From assembly GCF_026586675.1 (NCBI RefSeq), contig NZ_JAODIX010000030.1, positions 47,872-111,871 on the forward strand: DNA of 64,000 nucleotides, given 5' to 3'. The notes under the pieces are model-generated. The model was not told where the DNA came from and searched no databases. It saw nothing but the letters and a program-made list of their open reading frames with translations. This stretch comes from Halorubrum yunnanense. Lineage in GTDB: Archaea; Halobacteriota; Halobacteria; Halobacteriales; Haloferacaceae. Positions within the stretch are counted from its first letter, which is position 1; the number at the start of each line of letters is the position of its first letter. This document shows, piece by piece, positions 7,764-16,252 of the stretch. The translations under genes were made by a program, and so were the position numbers.

Positions 7764-10136
7764 GTGAGCGACGGCCCGACGCTCCGGATCGTTGACGAGC
7801 CCGACGGCGACCCCGGCGGCGCGGTGCCGGCTCCGGTCCCGCCTGACGACCCCGAGGCGTGGTACGCCCCCGACGTCCGGGCGCAGTACGAGGCCGCGCC
7901 GGGCGTCGTCGCCACGGTCCGCGAGCGCGACGGCGGCCGGTTCGGGTACGACGTCCGCGAGCCGCCACTGGCGCCCGCCGACGAGGACGCGCTGGAGCGC
8001 GTGCGCGACCACTTCTCCGCAGTTCGGCACCGCCGACCGCTCACCCGCGTCGGGGTCGTCGAGCGCGCGGAGGCCGGGTTCGAGCCGAAGTACGACCGCG
8101 CGCTCGACCGGCTGATCGACGCGAGCGCCGCCGCGCGCCGCCGGATCGACTACCACGCGCTGCGGGACCTCCGGCTGCTGGGCGACGTGACCCCGCTCGC
8201 CTTGGACGACCGGATCGAGGTGGCCGACGTCGGCGACGAGCGCGAGCTGGTCGTCCACACGGAGACGTTCGCCCCCTTGGAGACGGGTATCGACGCCGAC
8301 GCGGAGTACGTCGAGCGGGTCGCCGCCGAGCGGCTCGCGCAGTACGCGGTCGGCTTCGCCGGGCTCTCTGTCGACGTGGTCGTCTACCGCGAGCGACTGC
8401 TGGGCTCCGACGCCTTCGAGACGAAGTACGCCGTCCTCGAGCCCGACCTCCTCCCGGGCGACGAGGCGCTGATCGAGGAGTGTAAAGAGCGGATCTGGGA
8501 GACGACCGTCAACGGCGCGGTCGACGACCGCGAGGCGTTCGTCGCCGAACACGCCCGCCGGTTCCTCTCCCGGCGGCTCACCGCCCGCAACACCCGTGCG
8601 TGGCTCGACGCGGCCGCCCACCGGGTCCGATCCGTGCTGGCCGACCGCGGGCTCGCCGTGCCCCCGGTCGACTCCCGGTACGCCCACGACCGCCTCGACG
8701 ACCTGGCGTACTACGTCCTCCGCGACTTCGTCGGCGAGGGGATCTTGACGGTCCCGATCCGGGACCCGAACCTGGAGGACGTGGAGGCCAACCGGGTGGG
8801 CGAGCGGGTAAAGGTAGTCCCGCGCGCGCCGGTCCTGCAGGGGGCCGAGGATGAGACGTCCACGGGCGCCGGACGGCGCGTCCCGACGAACCTCGCGTTC
8901 GAGGACGAGACGACGTTCGTCAACGTCGTCACGGGGCTGGCGGCCCGCGACGGCACCGAGCTCAACGCCTCGACGCCGTCGGCGAAGGTGAACCTCGACG
9001 TCGACGGCGTCGACGAGACGGTCCGCTGTGCGGTGGCGCTGCCCGTCATCTCCGCGGACGGCCCGCACGTCTCGATCCGGAAGCAGAGCGCGGACGCGAT
9101 GACGCCCGTCGACCTGATCGACCGCGGGACGCTCTCGACGGAGCTCGTCACGCTCCTGTGGCTCCTCTACGAACACCGCGGCGTCGTCCTCTTCGCCGGG
9201 CCGACCGGCGTGGGGAAGACGACGCTGCTCAACGCCCACACCCCCTTCATCCCGTTCGACGACCGGCCGGTATCGATCGACGAAGGCTCCCGCGAGGTCC
9301 GGCTCCCGCACGAGACCGGGGTGTCGCTCACGACCCGGGAGCACGAGGAGACGTACAAGGCCGTGAGCATGTCGGAGCTGATGACGGAGGCCAACTACCT
9401 CAACCCCGACGTCGAAGTGATCGCCGAGATCAACACGCCCGCGAGCTTCGAGACGTTCGCGGAGACGCTGAACACCGGCCACGGCGTCATCGGGTCCACG
9501 CACGCCGAGGACGTCGAGGCGCTCGTGAACCGCGTGGTCGAGCGGGGGCTCCCGCCGTACCTCCTCCGCGAGATCGACCTCGTCGTCTTCCCGCGACAGG
9601 TCGACGGCAAGCGGTACGTCTCGCGGGCGGTCGAGCTGCTCTCCGCCGAGGAGTACGAGGCGCTCGGCCCGGAGGCGAAGCGGAGCCCGACCGGGAACCC
9701 CAAACGCGGCGGCGCCGGCGTCGTCGACAAGGGCGGCGAGGCGGTGTACTTCAACACGCTCGCGTGGCGCGACGCCGACGGCGAGTTCCGGTTCCCGGGC
9801 GCCCCCGAGAGCGACGCGGCGGCCGCCCCGGGCGAGGGACCGCGCCTCCACGCGTTCGGCCGAATCGCGGACCACACCGACCGCGAGGCCGACGCCGTGC
9901 GGTCGGAGTTCGTCGCCAAGCGCCGGTACGTCGAGTATCTCGTTCGGGAGGGGATCGACGACGCGGACGCGCTGTTCGAGTTCCTCGCCGACCTCCGGAC
10001 TGACGAGGCCGCGACCGTCGAGCGCGCCGCGCGGACGATGGGTCGAGGGGACGGAACGGACGACCGGACCGGCGAGGGAGGCGGAAGCGACGATCGTGAC
10101 CGGACCAGTGAGCGCGACGAGCGGGGGCGGCCGTGA
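7764..10136 (+). CDS. Type II/IV secretion (pilus/archaellum-like) ATPase, PilB/GspE-VirB11 family
   Basis: A 790-residue cytoplasmic ATPase that would drive assembly of type IV pilus-like filaments. Walker A GPTGVGKTT lies near residues 479-487, followed by an Asp box (PVSIDEGSREVRLP), Walker B-like VEVIAEINTPASF, and a His box (GHGVIGSTHAEDVEALVNR). The long N-terminal region is typical of haloarchaeal PilB proteins. The C-terminus past about 735 is acidic and low in complexity. GTG start. The stop overlaps the start of the TadC-like gene by four bases, so the two are co-transcribed and probably work as one machine. No pilin gene is seen nearby. Confidence 0.92.
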   Translation: MSDGPTLRIVDEPDGDPGGAVPAPVPPDDPEAWYAPDVRAQYEAAPGVVATVRERDGGRFGYDVREPPLAPADEDALERVRDHFSAVRHRRPLTRVGVVERAEAGFEPKYDRALDRLIDASAAARRRIDYHALRDLRLLGDVTPLALDDRIEVADVGDERELVVHTETFAPLETGIDADAEYVERVAAERLAQYAVGFAGLSVDVVVYRERLLGSDAFETKYAVLEPDLLPGDEALIEECKERIWETTVNGAVDDREAFVAEHARRFLSRRLTARNTRAWLDAAAHRVRSVLADRGLAVPPVDSRYAHDRLDDLAYYVLRDFVGEGILTVPIRDPNLEDVEANRVGERVKVVPRAPVLQGAEDETSTGAGRRVPTNLAFEDETTFVNVVTGLAARDGTELNASTPSAKVNLDVDGVDETVRCAVALPVISADGPHVSIRKQSADAMTPVDLIDRGTLSTELVTLLWLLYEHRGVVLFAGPTGVGKTTLLNAHTPFIPFDDRPVSIDEGSREVRLPHETGVSLTTREHEETYKAVSMSELMTEANYLNPDVEVIAEINTPASFETFAETLNTGHGVIGSTHAEDVEALVNRVVERGLPPYLLREIDLVVFPRQVDGKRYVSRAVELLSAEEYEALGPEAKRSPTGNPKRGGAGVVDKGGEAVYFNTLAWRDADGEFRFPGAPESDAAAAPGEGPRLHAFGRIADHTDREADAVRSEFVAKRRYVEYLVREGIDDADALFEFLADLRTDEAATVERAARTMGRGDGTDDRTGEGGGSDDRDRTSERDERGRP

Positions 10137-12076
10137 GTCGGAAGCCGACGACCGACGGCGACGACGGGAGCGCGCGGCTCGACCGAGCGGTCGACGCCGC
10201 CGAGGCCGACGGGTTCCTGCGGGGGGGCCGGTCGGCGGTGGTCGACCGGGCCCTCTACGCGCTGTTCGCGCGGCACGCGAGCGACCGCCGCCACGACGCC
10301 GATCGGAAGCGGTACCGCGGGACGGCGCTCGACACGGGATTTGAGACGTACCTGTCGCGGACTTACGGGCTCTCGTGGCTCGCCGCGCTCGCGGTCGCCG
10401 GACCGACGCTCCTCGTGGCGACGGGGGCGGCCCCGGAGCTGCTCGCAGCCGTCGAGTGGCGAGTCGGAGGCGCCGCACCGGCCCCGTCGCCCGAGACGGT
10501 CGCGGTCGCGGTCGCCGCGCTCGCCGGAGTCCTCGCGAAGCGGGCGACGGTGCGGCTCGGCGGGCTCCACCTGCGGTGGCTCACGGCGACGCGCCGGACG
10601 GACATCGAGCGGACGCTCCCGGCGGCGGTCCGGTACCTCGAACTGCTCGCGTCTGGGAGCGACGGCCCCCGCGAGATGGTGGAGAAGACCGCCGCGAGCG
10701 ACGCCTACGGCGGGACGGCGACCTCGTTACGGAAGGCGCTCAACGCGGCGCGGCTCGCCGGGAGCCTCGACGAGGGACTGCGGCGGGTCGCCCGCGACAC
10801 GCCCTCGCGGGAGCTGCTCGCGCCGTTCCTGCTGAAGTTCCGGAAGCACGCGGCGACCGGCGACGCGGCGCTCGCGGAGTACTTCCGGACGGAGAGCCGG
10901 ATGCTCGCGCACCGACAGGACCGGGCCCGAAAGCGCGCTCGGCGCTTCCTGGAACTGCTCACGGAGCTGTTCGTCGCGGTGTTGGTGTTGCCGGCGCTGC
11001 TCGTCATCGCAGCGACCGCGCTCACCGTCGTCGTTCCGGAGCTGCTCCCGCCGGTCGACACGCCGGTCGGGGTGGTGCCGACGCGGGCGGTCGTGCTCTA
11101 CGGGGCCGTCGCCTTCCTCGTCGCCATCGGGCTCGCCGGCGCGGTCGCCGTCGGGACGCTCCGCCCGCCGAACCAGCGCGCGAGCTACGACCTGCCGGCG
11201 ACGCCGCGCGCTATCGCCGCCTCTCTCGCGCGAAATCCGACGAGCGCCGCGGTCGCCTGTGCGCCGCCCGCGGCCCTGCTCGCGGTCGGCCTCGCGCTCG
11301 CGGAGTACACGCTCGTCAACGTGGCCCTGCTCTCGTACGCGGCGTTCGCGATTCCCGTGGGGAGCGTCGCCGTCAGGCGCACCCGGATCGACGACGCGAA
11401 GGACCGCGAGCTGGCTGACTTCGTCCACGCCGTCTCCGGCCACGTCGCGCACGGGCGCCCCTTCCCGGACGCGGTCGCGGCCGTGGCCCGCGACGTCGAC
11501 CTCGGGGTGCTCGACGACGACGTGGCCGACCTCGCGTTCGCGCTGGGCTCGACGACGGCGACGGGGGGAGAGGGCGACTCCGCCGACGTCCGCGCGGCCG
11601 CGATCGACCGGTTCGTCGACCGCGTCGGGACCCCGCTCGCCGAGGGGACCCTCGGGCTCGTCACCGGGGCGCTGAACGCCGGCAGCGACGCCGACGCCGT
11701 CTTCGAGACGCTCCGGATCGAGGTCGGACAGCTGTACAGCGAGCAGCGCGCGCTCCGCTCGTCGATGCACCCGTACGTCGCGGTCGGCTGGGCGGCGGCC
11801 GCGCTGGTCGCGGGCGTCGTCGCCGTCGTCAACACCCAGGTGATCGACGCGGCGCGGCTCGCGGAGCTCGCGGCCGCCACCGAGCTCGTGACCCAGCCGG
11901 AGACGGTCCACCCGGAGCTGGAGCGCTTCCGACTGTACGTCGTCACGCAGGCGACGATGCTCGCCTCGGGGTGGTTCGCCGGCACCGCCTCCCGCGGGCG
12001 CTACGAGGCGCTGCTCCACTCCGGGCTGCTCGTGGCGATCTGTTACGCGGTGTTCACCGCGGGCGGGCTGGTGTAG
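10133..12076 (+). CDS. Type II secretion F / PilC-TadC family membrane platform protein
   Basis: A 647-residue polytopic membrane protein, the inner-membrane partner of the preceding ATPase. Hydrophobic segments lie near residues 78-100, 119-135, 279-302, 319-343, 367-412, 549-566 and 626-646. Between them are two cytoplasmic T2SSF-like domains, the first around residues 150-275 (DIERTLPAAVRYLELLASG ... SLDEGLRRVARDTPS) and the second around 420-545 (DRELADFVHAVSGHVAHG ...). This double layout is usual for haloarchaeal PilC. GTG start overlapping the upstream stop. Confidence 0.9.
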   Translation: MSRKPTTDGDDGSARLDRAVDAAEADGFLRGGRSAVVDRALYALFARHASDRRHDADRKRYRGTALDTGFETYLSRTYGLSWLAALAVAGPTLLVATGAAPELLAAVEWRVGGAAPAPSPETVAVAVAALAGVLAKRATVRLGGLHLRWLTATRRTDIERTLPAAVRYLELLASGSDGPREMVEKTAASDAYGGTATSLRKALNAARLAGSLDEGLRRVARDTPSRELLAPFLLKFRKHAATGDAALAEYFRTESRMLAHRQDRARKRARRFLELLTELFVAVLVLPALLVIAATALTVVVPELLPPVDTPVGVVPTRAVVLYGAVAFLVAIGLAGAVAVGTLRPPNQRASYDLPATPRAIAASLARNPTSAAVACAPPAALLAVGLALAEYTLVNVALLSYAAFAIPVGSVAVRRTRIDDAKDRELADFVHAVSGHVAHGRPFPDAVAAVARDVDLGVLDDDVADLAFALGSTTATGGEGDSADVRAAAIDRFVDRVGTPLAEGTLGLVTGALNAGSDADAVFETLRIEVGQLYSEQRALRSSMHPYVAVGWAAAALVAGVVAVVNTQVIDAARLAELAAATELVTQPETVHPELERFRLYVVTQATMLASGWFAGTASRGRYEALLHSGLLVAICYAVFTAGGLV

Positions 12077-12133
12077 GCGGCGGCCCGGTGTGGGCGGCGG
12101 CCGGGCTCACGGACGGCGGTCGCCGCCGCGTCA

Positions 12134-12142
12134 GGTATTTGA
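12134..12142 (+). promoter_or_regulatory. TATA-like box before the Tat-hydrolase gene
   Basis: GGTATTTGA lies about 23-31 bases before the in-frame ATC codon at 12165. That is the normal distance to a leaderless start, and it is the main reason for placing the ancestral start there. Confidence 0.4.
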
Positions 12143-12164
12143 TCGTCCGAGGCGAAGGCCCGGC

Positions 12165-13052
12165 ATCTCATCGGACACCTCTGCGGACGACGGCTCCGGC
12201 GCGCTCGTCACGCGGCGGCGACTCCTCCTCGGCCTCGCCGGCGGCGGCGGGCTTCTCGGCGGCGGGCTCTACGTCGCGCGGTCGCTGGACGGCGACTCCG
12301 GCGGGTACGAGGCGCCGGAGTCACAGCCGATGGTGACGACCCGGGGGCGCCTCGGCGCCGACGACTCGACGGAACGCGGGGGTTCGTGGGAGTTCGACGG
12401 GGCCGACGGGGTGGTCCTGTTCGTCCACGGCCTCGGCGCGGACCCCGAGTCAGCCCGGGATCAAGCGTACACCGCTCGGCTGGGCCTCGCGGCGGCGACG
12501 GGCGCCGCCGAGGCGAGCGACGCCCCGCCGGTGATCGGCTACTCGTGGGCGTCGGACGTCGACTGGGGGCCGGCGAAGCGGACCGCGGACGCCAACGCCG
12601 TCCCGCTCGCGGACTGGCTGGCGGCGTGGGCGGACGGGGACGGGCGACCGGTCCACCTGTTCGCCCACTCGCTCGGCGCTCGCGTGGCGGGCGGGACGCT
12701 CCGCGAACTCGCCGACCGCGGGCGGACGGACGCCCTCGCCTCGGCCTCGCTGTTCGGCGGGGCGATCCCGGACGAGAGCGTCGCGGGCGACGGGCGATAC
12801 GGGTCGGCCATCGGGGCGGTCGGTGCCCCCGTGTTCAACTTCCACAGCCGGAACGACCGCGTCCTCGGCTGGGCGTACCGCGCCTCGGACCGGACCCGAG
12901 CGGTCGGCCACGGGGGGATTCCGGACTCCGCGACCGCACCGGCGGGCTACGCGGACGTCGACGTCACCGATTCGGTGGCGGACCACTACTCGTACGTCGA
13001 GCCGGGAGACGGGTGTCTCCCGCGAGCGGTCGACCGACTCGGGATCGGGTGA
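12165..13052 (+). CDS. Predicted Tat-exported alpha/beta hydrolase (start codon unclear)
   Basis: Residues after about 25 read TRRRLLLGLAGGGGLLGGG, a twin-arginine signal with hydrophobic stretch. The mature part has VVLFVHGLGADPES (oxyanion region) and HLFAHSLGARVAGG with Ser in a G/A-x-S-x-G-like elbow. NFHSRNDRVLGWAY and DHYSYVEP supply likely Asp and His, so an esterase/lipase-like fold (DUF726-like) is inferred. The substrate is unknown. No ATG, and no GTG or TTG in a sensible place, begins the frame. The only upstream GTG is at 12090, before the TATA-like box at 12134, and gives an Arg-rich untypical N-terminus. ATC at 12165 would give (M)SSDTSADDGSGALV, a typical haloarchaeal start, so I use it. 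Start loss, a non-standard start or a base error are all possible. Confidence 0.7.
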   Translation: MSSDTSADDGSGALVTRRRLLLGLAGGGGLLGGGLYVARSLDGDSGGYEAPESQPMVTTRGRLGADDSTERGGSWEFDGADGVVLFVHGLGADPESARDQAYTARLGLAAATGAAEASDAPPVIGYSWASDVDWGPAKRTADANAVPLADWLAAWADGDGRPVHLFAHSLGARVAGGTLRELADRGRTDALASASLFGGAIPDESVAGDGRYGSAIGAVGAPVFNFHSRNDRVLGWAYRASDRTRAVGHGGIPDSATAPAGYADVDVTDSVADHYSYVEPGDGCLPRAVDRLGIG

Positions 13053-13112
13053 GTCGAGTGGATCCGCGACCCTCGCGGTCGGCGCGAACGGGCCACGAGA
13101 CCCGCGTCGGCT

Positions 13113-13150
13113 CTCGGTACCGCTCTATAGCGCTCGGTAGCGGTCCCGAG
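13113..13150. repeat. 12-bp inverted repeat between two genes
   Basis: Arms CTCGGTACCGCT (13113-13124) and AGCGGTCCCGAG (13139-13150) pair with one mismatch around a 14-base loop. It lies 61 bases after the hydrolase stop and 36 bases before the ArsC-like GTG. It may be a terminator of the first gene or an operator of the second. Confidence 0.5.
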
Positions 13151-13185
13151 TAACGACTGTACTGACACCTCTCGCATGCAGAGCC

Positions 13186-13638
13186 GTGAGCGACGACAGC
13201 GACGGACCGAACCACCGAGTAGCGTTCGTCTGCGTCCAGAACGCGGGACAGAGTCAGATGGCGGCGTTCGCGGAGCGCGAGCGCGACCGTCGAGACGCGG
13301 GCGATCGGATCGAGATTCTCACCGGCGGGACGCGGCCCGCCGAGCGCGTCCACGACGTGGTCGTCACGGCGATGGGGGAGAGCGGTATCGACCTCAGCGA
13401 CCGGACGCCGGGGGAGGTGACGCCCGAGGAGCTACGGGCGGTCGATCTGGTCGTCACCGTCGGCTGTTCTGCGTCGGACGTCTGCCCGGCGACGTGGAAC
13501 GGCGAGAGCCGAGACTGGGGGATCGACGACCCGCACGGGCGGCCGATCGAGGAGGTCCGCGAGATCCGCGACGAGACCGAGGGGCGCGTCGCCGCGCTGT
13601 TCGACGAGCTCCTGTCGGAGACGCCGTCCGCTGAGTGA
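13186..13638 (+). CDS. Low-molecular-weight phosphatase / arsenate reductase-like protein with altered P-loop
   Basis: A 150-residue protein of the LMW-PTP fold, like thioredoxin-linked ArsC. The P-loop begins at Cys16 (FVCVQNAGQSQMA). The family signature is C-x5-R, but residue 22 is Gln instead of Arg. Two more cysteines (Cys94, Cys100, in VTVGCSASDVCP) resemble the redox relay cysteines of thioredoxin-type ArsC, and WGIDDPHGRP supplies the general-acid Asp. It may have lost or changed activity through loss of the anion-binding Arg. It converges on the arsenic operon, ending 15 bases from the CC-protein stop. GTG start. Confidence 0.85.
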   Translation: MSDDSDGPNHRVAFVCVQNAGQSQMAAFAERERDRRDAGDRIEILTGGTRPAERVHDVVVTAMGESGIDLSDRTPGEVTPEELRAVDLVVTVGCSASDVCPATWNGESRDWGIDDPHGRPIEEVREIRDETEGRVAALFDELLSETPSAE

Positions 13639-13653
13639 CGCTTCCGGGCCCCG

Positions 13654-13875
13654 CTAACAGCAGCCGTCGTCGGCACCGCAGACGCTGCCGTAGTCGATCC
13701 CGGTCTCCTCGCCGATCGCCTCGTTACACTGCATCACCATCGTCGTGAACGCGGACTCCGACGACGACTCCTTCGCCGCCGCGAGCTCCTCGCCGAGCGC
13801 CGCGGCGGCCGCGACGACCTCGTCGTCGGTGACTCCGCTCTCGTCGGCGTCCCCGTCAGAGGCGCTCAACAGCAC
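13654..13875 (-). CDS. Small halo-CC-type protein at the end of the arsenic operon
   Basis: A 73-residue acidic protein ending GADDGCC, with earlier single cysteines in VMQCNEA and GSVCGAD. I recall a haloarchaeal family of about this size named for a terminal Cys-Cys before the stop (halo-CC-star). The vicinal pair could bind arsenite or another thiophilic metal, which is inference from the operon. The GTG start overlaps the end of the YlbF-like gene by ten bases; a TTG two codons later would give a four-base overlap. It is the last gene of the arsD-arsA-ylbF string. Confidence 0.75.
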   Translation of the reverse strand: MLLSASDGDADESGVTDDEVVAAAAALGEELAAAKESSSESAFTTMVMQCNEAIGEETGIDYGSVCGADDGCC

Positions 13876-14282
13876 CCACCCCCGGTGGACCGCGCGAACG
13901 CCTCGCCGATCGCGTCGCTGATGACGTCGTCCGTCCGCTGGAGGAGCGCTATCAGGTCGGCCTGTGCGGCCCGCTGCCGCTGGATCGTCTCGTCGTTCGA
14001 CATCTCGGTCTGGAGCTGTTTCAGTTCGGCCATCACCGACCCGTCGAAGCCGCCGCGCTGCATCTGCTGCTGTTTCCGCTGGTACTCGCGGAGCAGGGCC
14101 ATCGCGTCGGCGTCATCCCGTAACGCCTCGTCGGCCGCGACGAACCGCCGATACGTCTCCGACTCGCCGAGCGCGTCGAGGAACTCGCGGAGCGCCGCCT
14201 CGACGTTTGCCTCCACTGCTTCCTCATCTGGAACGCCCACGTTGCTCTCGGCCGCGTCGTCCGCGTCCTGCGCGTCGCTCAC
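13866..14282 (-). CDS. YlbF/YmcA-family protein with C-terminal Cys-Cys
   Basis: A 138-residue helical protein matching the Com_YlbF family: FLDALGESETYRRFVAADE, LLREYQRKQQQMQ and LKQLQTEMSND are typical. In Bacillus these proteins form complexes acting with RNase Y; their job in archaea is not established. This one ends STGGGCC, the same vicinal-cysteine tail as its downstream neighbour, which is not a general feature of the family and suggests metalloid binding in this operon. The GTG start overlaps the arsA stop by four bases. Confidence 0.85.
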   Translation of the reverse strand: MSDAQDADDAAESNVGVPDEEAVEANVEAALREFLDALGESETYRRFVAADEALRDDADAMALLREYQRKQQQMQRGGFDGSVMAELKQLQTEMSNDETIQRQRAAQADLIALLQRTDDVISDAIGEAFARSTGGGCC

Positions 14283-16249
14283 GAGGGCGTCACCTCCGGG
14301 GCGCCCGCCGCGGCGATATCCCCGAGACCGGTGATCTCCTCGCCGAACGCGCTCAGCTCGTCGAGTCCGATCGGCTCGTCCCGACGGAGCGGCGCCAGCA
14401 TCAGCGGCGCGTCGAACCGGTCGCGGATCGCCTCGAGATACCGCGCCTGCTGGGCACGCCGGTTCGCGAAGAAGGCGTTGTCGCCGTACTCCTCGGGGAG
14501 GAGGTAGTTCGCGACGACCAGCGAGGTCTCGATGCCGACCTGGTCCTCGAGATCGGCGGCGGCCCGATACGCCTCCATCATGGGGGTGTACTCGGGGGAC
14601 ATCACGAACGCGAAGGTGCTTCGCTCGGGGTCTTTCATCGTCTCGATGACCGCGTCGTACTGGTCCCCCTTCGCGGGCGCGGCGCCCTTCGTCAGCGAGC
14701 CGAGGTCCATGAACCCCTTCCAGTCGGATGGGAGTTCGAGCAGTCGGAGCGTGTGGCCCGTGGGGGCCGTGTCGAAGACGACGACGTCGTAGCCGTCCTC
14801 GTCGAAGTAGCTCACGAACTTCTCGAGGGCGGCCATCTCCTCGGCGCACGGCGACTCCAGCTCCTCCTCGACGTTCGCGATCGCGGCGTCGACGTCGATC
14901 TGCGCGTCCTCCCGCTCCTCGTACATCTCCGTGACGTGGTCGATGACCCCCTCGCGGTACTCGGCCAGCGCCTTCTCCTGGTCGATCCGCGCCGCGTCGA
15001 GGCTCTCCTGCCCGACCGAGGTGGGCTCGTGGCCCACGGGCTCGCCGAAGATGTCCTCGAGATGCGCGGCCGGGTCGGTCGTGACCACGAGCGTCTCGTG
15101 GCCCGCCTCGGCGAGCTTCGTCGCCGCCGTCGAGGCGACCGTGCTCTTGCCGACGCCGCCCTTCCCGGTGAAGAAGAGGTACCGCGTCTCCTCGCCGGGC
15201 GTCAGTTGGTCGACGACCGCGTCGGCGCCCGCCATCGACCCGAAATCGGTCGCGCCGTCGGGACCGGCGCGGCCCGCGCCGTCACCGTCGGTCGCCGTCT
15301 CGACGTCGACGGTCGCCTCCGCGCCGTCGTAGAGGACGCTCCCCACGTCCTCAAGCAGGTCGAGACCGGCGATCTCGCCGGGCTGGAGCGGGTACGTCGC
15401 CGTCGCGTCGGCGTCGAACTCCTCGCGGGCGCGCTCGATGACGGCCTGCTCGTCGGCGCGTTTCCCCTCGAAGAAGGGGTCCTCACACACCGGCTCTGGG
15501 AGGTAGCCGTTGAGGATCAGGAGCTGGGACTCGATCCCGAGGTCGGCGAGGTCGCCCGCGCTGCGTTCGATCTCGTCGATCGAGGAGTCCTCGGGCTTGC
15601 CGACGAACGCGAACGAGGTGCGCTCGTCGTCCTGGAGGGTGTCGATGGCGCGCTCGTAGTCCCGCTTCCGGTCCTCCATCGAGGCGGCCGGCCCGATACA
15701 GGTCGAGCCGCCCTTCTCGAGCTCGGCGTTCCAGTCGGAGGGGAGCTCCATCAGCCGGATGGTGTGGCCCGTCGGCGCGGTGTCGAAGACGACGACGTCG
15801 TACTCGGGGCTGTCCATGAAGTCGACGAAGTTGTCGAAGGCGGCGATCTCCTCGACGCAGGGGCTGTTGAGCTGTTCTTCGACCGTCTGGATCTCCTCGT
15901 CGCCGAGCAGTTCGCGCATCGGCTCGATCGTCTCCTGCCGGTACTCCTCGGCGGCCGTGTCGGGGTCGATCTCGATCGCGGAGAGGTTCTCGATCCCGTC
16001 GATCGCGGTGACCTCGTGGCCGATCGACTGCCCGAAGATGTCCGAGAGGTTCGGCGCGGGGTCGGTGGTGACGAGGAGCGTCTCGTACTCCTCGTCGGCG
16101 AGCCACGTCGCGGTCGCACAGCTCACGGTGCTCTTGCCGACGCCGCCCTTCCCGCTGAAGAAGACGAACTCGGTGTCGTCGCCGCTCGGCTCGACGATCT
16201 CGCGCGCGCTCGTTCCCGTCGACTCCGCCGACTGCTCCGTCTGTGTCAT
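14279..16249 (-). CDS. arsA: ArsA, double-domain arsenite-stimulated ATPase
   Basis: A 656-residue tandem ATPase of the ArsA/GET3 group, as in pump-linked ArsA. P-loops GKGGVGKS lie at residues 33-40 and 362-369, and each half has the signal-transduction motif DTAPTGHT. Cysteines at 131 (NSPCVEE), 184 (GSTCIG) and 468 (ESPCAEE) fit the metalloid-binding trio of ArsA. A linker of about 45 residues joins the halves. ArsD (three bases upstream) would deliver As(III). ArsA normally energises a membrane channel (ArsB or Acr3), but none is encoded in the window. Confidence 0.94.
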   Translation of the reverse strand: MTQTEQSAESTGTSAREIVEPSGDDTEFVFFSGKGGVGKSTVSCATATWLADEEYETLLVTTDPAPNLSDIFGQSIGHEVTAIDGIENLSAIEIDPDTAAEEYRQETIEPMRELLGDEEIQTVEEQLNSPCVEEIAAFDNFVDFMDSPEYDVVVFDTAPTGHTIRLMELPSDWNAELEKGGSTCIGPAASMEDRKRDYERAIDTLQDDERTSFAFVGKPEDSSIDEIERSAGDLADLGIESQLLILNGYLPEPVCEDPFFEGKRADEQAVIERAREEFDADATATYPLQPGEIAGLDLLEDVGSVLYDGAEATVDVETATDGDGAGRAGPDGATDFGSMAGADAVVDQLTPGEETRYLFFTGKGGVGKSTVASTAATKLAEAGHETLVVTTDPAAHLEDIFGEPVGHEPTSVGQESLDAARIDQEKALAEYREGVIDHVTEMYEEREDAQIDVDAAIANVEEELESPCAEEMAALEKFVSYFDEDGYDVVVFDTAPTGHTLRLLELPSDWKGFMDLGSLTKGAAPAKGDQYDAVIETMKDPERSTFAFVMSPEYTPMMEAYRAAADLEDQVGIETSLVVANYLLPEEYGDNAFFANRRAQQARYLEAIRDRFDAPLMLAPLRRDEPIGLDELSAFGEEITGLGDIAAAGAPEVTPS

Positions 16250-16252
16250 CCG

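Noticed and set aside
7680-10478. 932-aa open frame opposite the pilus ATPase gene
   Set aside because: Antisense shadow; the plus strand encodes Walker A and other PilB motifs.
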